Origin: Portulaca oleracea
Lineage: Eukaryota > Streptophyta > Magnoliopsida > Caryophyllales > Portulacaceae
Direction of reading: 5' to 3'
Assembly (NCBI GenBank): GCA_029582165.1
Contig: CM055879.1
Span: 36,861,330-36,925,329 of the forward strand
Length of the DNA stretch: 64,000 bases
A program made the translations under genes and the position numbers. The notes beneath the pieces are model-generated. The model was not told the origin of the DNA. It worked only from the letters and a program-made list of their open reading frames with translations, and searched no databases. Shown piece after piece: positions 60,117 to 64,000 of this stretch. Numbering within the stretch: the stretch's first letter is position 1; each line of letters opens with the position of its first letter.

Positions 60117-60337
60117 GGCCCTGTTCTTTTATGCGGTATTTTGCGGAATGGTGTGGTGAGGTAAGGTGGAATTGTGGTGGGGCGTGGTGGAATTGTAGTA
60201 GGTGATTGGTATATGGGATAGGTGAGAAGAGACAATGTAAAAAGTAGAGGAGAAATGTAATGAGAGAAAAAAGTAATGATTTGCGATGGTAAATTACTGT
60301 GTGTATGATGTTCACAACCACAAAAAAGAACAGGGTC
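60117..60337. mobile_element. Tourist-like MITE (GTTCTTTT family)
   Basis: GGCCCTGTTCTTTTATGCGG at the left, with right end AAAAAAGAACAGGGTC. Interior GGAATGGTGTGGTGAGG matches the 21.9-kb element nearly base for base. 221 bp. Flanks do not show an intact TTA duplication. Confidence 0.75.
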
Positions 60338-61680
60338 ATAATTATGCAAATTTTCAAACATAAAAATAGAGAAAGGATAAGATAAATCATTAAATTGAGT
60401 CCATTTGAATAAACTAAACTTAGAAGGAAGAGTAGCTTAAGAAAGGAGACAAGAGATATCAATCCCAATCCGAATCATATCCTTTCAAATCTTTTGCATA
60501 TCATTGAGTTGCGTCCTGACAGAAACCCAGCCAGCCCCCCCTTTAATATTCCCCCCTTTTTTAAAAAAATATTTTCTTCCCATTTTCCCTGCCCCCCTCT
60601 TTCTACGAAAACATGTCCTAATTTCCCTCATCTTATAATTGTGGACGCATTCTTCCAGACATTACAATTTTATAACACTGTACAAAGTGCTTCTTTCCCC
60701 CTTTTTTCTCCTGTTTTCTTTACGTACAAAGATTACCACTTTGATTAAAGATCACAACTTTAATTAATTGAGAGAGACACTTTTAATCTATAAAAAGGGG
60801 ATTTACTCTATTTATTTTATATTATTTATCAGAATTTTGACTTGACTTTATTGTCTCCAATGTCACTCTTTAATTGATAATCTTTTTCATTATATGTTAT
60901 TAACAATTATAATATTATATTTTTTTTCAATTATTGAGAGTCAAATAGCTTAAAAGTTTAAAGACAACAACAAACAACATACAAATCAGCAAACAATCAC
61001 CTTCAAAAGATAAAGGTTACAATCAAACAACTAAATAAATTAACATAGCAAATACTTTCGCGGACACCGCAAGAATTGCAGTATTATACTTGTAATAATA
61101 TTTTATGATACAAATCTAATGATAATAATTCATCTAAACTGTATAGATTTCAAAGGCTGGCAATTAATATGAATTAGAGAGATGACCATTTAAGAGCAGT
61201 AATCAGAAAAAATAAAGTTACTAGTAGTTACCCTAATTCAAAGAAATAATTCGGAAATTGATAGGGGGAAAAAACTGAAATGCAATTTTCAACGTGATGA
61301 TTCGCAAAATCGGAGGGGACCCCCTTCTAAGATTTGAGAATTGACGTTGAACCATGCCCATGTGGGCACACTATTAATTTGCTACTACTAACCTTTTTCC
61401 TTTTTGAAATTTCTCTTTCCTTTTTTTTTTTAGGTGGGGCGTGAAACTTTGACCTCCCAACTAAATATTAAATTTCAAATATTCCTCAAATTGGTGAAAT
61501 AATGATATTTCAAGATACGTTCGGTGAGACCACTCATTAATTTTAATTCACAATAAATAAATAAATAAATACGCAGGACGAAAGAAAAGGGTCTAAAAAT
61601 TTGGCAGACTGTAAGCTTTTCACTAGAACGGATCCATCCATTAATTACAGAGGAGGTTAAAGATTTTTTTTTTCATCAGC
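60338..61680. other. Gene-poor region
   Basis: AT-rich with a C-rich stretch at about 60,530-60,620. No gene identified. Confidence 0.45.
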
Positions 61681-61980
61681 TGAATCTCAGTATGATAACC
61701 TGTAAATTTTCCATGAAATATTCCCAATAACAAAACATCAGAACACAGAAGGTTGGAAAAAGGATAAAAAAAAAAGAGAATTAAAAAAGAGAAACCGTTA
61801 GATGTACCGCGCAGGTGCAAAACGCCGGCATCAAAAACCGTTGGGGAGGTTGGCAGTCGTCGATTTGCCGGCTTCTTCTGATCATCCCATCTGGACCGAT
61901 CGATCAGGAGACTGGGAATCCAACGGGTGAGACATGTCCTAGGAGTTGGTTTTCAAGATCTTCGAATCAGGACCGTCCGA
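61681..61980 (-). other. Probable 3' UTR of the response regulator
   Basis: GC-richer than the DNA beyond it, directly after the stop codon on the minus strand. Plus-strand open frames here overlap the UTR and the coding exon and look like shadows. Confidence 0.5.
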
Positions 61981-63036
61981 TCAAGGGGTGGTGGGATCGA
62001 TCTCTACTGTCTCCACCACAGGGTTGGTTATCTTTAGCCTTTGAGTTGGGGAAGATGGCCCGGGGGAATCGAACGGTCCAGATGGCGAAGAAGGCATATG
62101 ATCATCATCCAACGGTCCAGAAGGAGAGGATGGTGTCATAGGTGAATCGGACGGTGGAGAAGGAGAGGATGGGGTTGATGACAAAACAGAGGAAGCTAAA
62201 GATGGTGATGGTGAGAGTGATGGTGACGATGAGACGGACGGTAGCGATTGAGTATCGGGAGACATGGATGAATCGGACGGTGAGGATCTTGATGACTGCG
62301 AGGATACATCAGAACCGTCTCTTTGCTTTCTCTTGTTCATCCCGCTTTCTCTGCCCTTGGATCTGTCCTCTCTGCTCATGTAGTCTCTGAGGCGCTTCAC
62401 ATCGGATAGTTTCACCGGTTTTAAGATAAAATCCTCAGCTCCTTCTTCCAAACAACTAATTACAAACACAAATTACCATTATCAGTCAAGATTCTGCTCA
62501 AATGACACATTTTCGAAGAATTTGACTGCGTATTCGCACTCAGTAAACAGTAATCCTTCGCTGAATCAGTCAAAGGAGGGAGAATTACCGGTCGATTCGC
62601 GCCATGACGTTCTCGGAAGACATAATAACAACCGGTGTTTCCTTGAAGGTAGACGACTCCTGCTATAACAATGACGGAATTTCAGTACTATTACTTTCAA
62701 TTTCTACAGTAAATGCTTAATCTGAAGACGAGCAGAGAGCAGAGAGAGAAACAGAGCGCGAAGGCGAACCTTGATTCGTTTGAGAAGCTCGTATCCAGTC
62801 ATTCCAGGCATACAGTAATCAGTTATGATTAAATCGACCTTCAATCCCTGAAAATCATCATCAAATTCTACATATTAGAACCTCTTCGCTCAATTTCTCT
62901 CAATTCACACATCTACCACTCACAGAAATTCGAAATGAAATTTGCAAACTCACATCAACAACAGAGGTGCTCTGCTGCGCATCCAAACCTAGGAATTCGA
63001 GAGCTCTCAATCCACTATCGACTGCCGTCACTGCAC

Positions 63037-63067
<31 letters not shown>

Positions 63068-63346
63068 AGGAATCAGAATCATTTCCACCATTAAAGCAGC
63101 AACCCAACGCTTGCACCAAAAGGCAAACATCCAAATAAAATAACCGCTTCACTTTACTAATCTTCACAACACTCAAAACCTACCTTTACATGAAGAAGTT
63201 CGAAGCAATTTCTCAATAACTTTCCGGTCAATAACACTGTCGTCAACAGCCAGGACATGAGCTTCGGAAGGAGTCTCCGACGAACAGAAATCAATTTCCG
63301 AGTCGGACTTCCACCGCCGGCTAGGTACGACGCCGTTTCTAGCCAT
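61981..63346 (-). CDS. RR: Type-A two-component response regulator (cytokinin-inducible ARR type)
   Basis: Minus strand, negative regulator in cytokinin phosphorelay signalling. Exons: 63346-63184, 63030-62954, 62847-62770, 62659-62589, 62455-61981; 287 aa, phases consistent. The receiver domain spans about 29-150: paired acidic residues Asp35-Asp36 ([13 protein letters not shown]), phosphoacceptor Asp90 ([18 protein letters not shown]) and Lys142 ([14 protein letters not shown]). Five exons at these positions is the usual type-A structure. There is no GARP/Myb DNA-binding domain, which excludes type B. The C-terminal 125 or so residues are unusually long for a type-A protein and almost all Ser/Pro/Asp ([16 protein letters not shown] repeats). 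An extended tail of this sort recalls the ARR3/ARR4 branch. A GA microsatellite lies in intron 1. Confidence 0.93.
63042..63067. repeat. (GA)n microsatellite in intron 1 of the response regulator
   Basis: About 13 GA units on the plus strand between exon 1 and exon 2. Confidence 0.9.
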
Positions 63347-63505
63347 ATTCACTGCAAAACTCGTCGTTTCAACTACTTCTTCTCCGTTCTAAAATCTAAG
63401 GTATGCTTTATATGTTTTCTTACTTCTGTACTCTTTGCAAATGGCTGAGAAGATGAGAGAGGGAGGCAGAGAGGAGAAACGAAAAGACTGTGGAAGTGGG
63501 GGGAG

Positions 63506-63512
63506 TTATATA
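63506..63512 (-). promoter_or_regulatory. TATA box of the response regulator
   Basis: TATATAA on the minus strand (TTATATA on the plus strand), 160 bases upstream of the start codon. Confidence 0.55.
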
Positions 63513-63743
63513 CGCCTAAAACAAGGTATGACTTTCTCTCTCATCTGATATTCAGAATAGTAGGATTATTTTTTCTCTTTTGCTTTTTTTTCCTCGCTAG
63601 AAAATCTGAGGGCAAGTGAGGAAATCTTGGCGCTTTATTAAGGGACAGATATAGAGAGAGATTCTGAAATCCACTTTGGTAATACCTCCCAATCCCAATG
63701 TCGTTTCCTTTTCATTTTGTTATTTTCTTATCGAAAATTATAG

Positions 63744-64000
63744 ATGTCTTGAGTAACATACATATTATGTGTCTTATCACTGTAGAAAATTTATATATTT
63801 GTAAATTAAATTGAAAAAAAGTTATATGATTGACCTATATAACTATAATAATATATATAAATATAAATTGTATAAAATCACATATTTATCGATATTTTTT
63901 AAAATTTATAAAAAGACGTCTAAAATATGTCAAATGGATGGGGTTCATCGTTATAATGTCAATTTTAATTGTTGGCTTAGCCAACATATTCCAAGATTCT
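63744..64000. mobile_element. Second copy of the dispersed inverted-repeat element, cut by the window end
   Basis: From ATGTCTTGAGTAACATACAT onward it follows the 24,761-25,118 element through TATATATTTGTAAATTA, ACTATAATAATATATATA, GGGGTTCAT and GTCAATTTTAATTGTTGGC. About 90 further bases would be expected to the right. Confidence 0.65.

Noticed and set aside
61815..62390. Plus-strand frames opposite the response regulator
   Set aside because: They are antisense to its 3' UTR and Ser/Pro-rich exon, and have no recognisable domain.

Overview
The window is nuclear DNA from a flowering plant, most likely a eudicot. Genes have many exons with short GT-AG introns, the intergenic DNA is AT-rich and full of MITEs, and the protein families are plant types: SIN3-like corepressor, mitochondrial pyruvate dehydrogenase E1-alpha, GATL glycosyltransferase, WVD2-like protein, fasciclin-like AGP, class I formin and type-A response regulator. 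I cannot place the species from sequence alone.

Layout. 1-2.7 kb (+): the 3' end of a SIN3-like gene. 4.4-19.4 kb (+): three pyruvate dehydrogenase E1-alpha genes in head-to-tail tandem. Each has eight exons, and exons 2-8 have identical lengths in all three. A 2.84-kb Copia-type LTR element with 629-bp LTRs and a 5-bp target duplication sits between copies 2 and 3. 19.4-31.1 kb: gene-poor, with Stowaway- and Tourist-like MITEs, a dispersed inverted-repeat element and a 980-bp hairpin transposon with a 9-bp target duplication. 31.7-32.9 kb (+): an intronless GATL gene. 33-38.8 kb: gene-poor. 38.8-42.1 kb (+): a WVD2-like gene. 43.0-43.6 kb (+): a one-exon fasciclin-like gene. 47.3-50.0 kb (-): a two-exon class I formin. 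50-61.9 kb: gene-poor, with a solo LTR, a nested MITE pair and a broken ORF. 62.0-63.3 kb (-): a type-A cytokinin response regulator.

The genes are not an operon. Their roles are separate: chromatin repression, mitochondrial entry of pyruvate into the TCA cycle, pectin/xylan synthesis, microtubule and actin organisation, cell surface, and cytokinin signalling. The most notable content is the E1-alpha triplet, in which copy 3 looks canonical and copies 1 and 2 share derived changes, together with the density of well-bounded non-autonomous transposons. Several of these lie inside introns of the E1-alpha and WVD2-like genes. I found no clearly new biological system. Exon boundaries were read by eye from splice consensus, reading-frame continuity and family resemblance.
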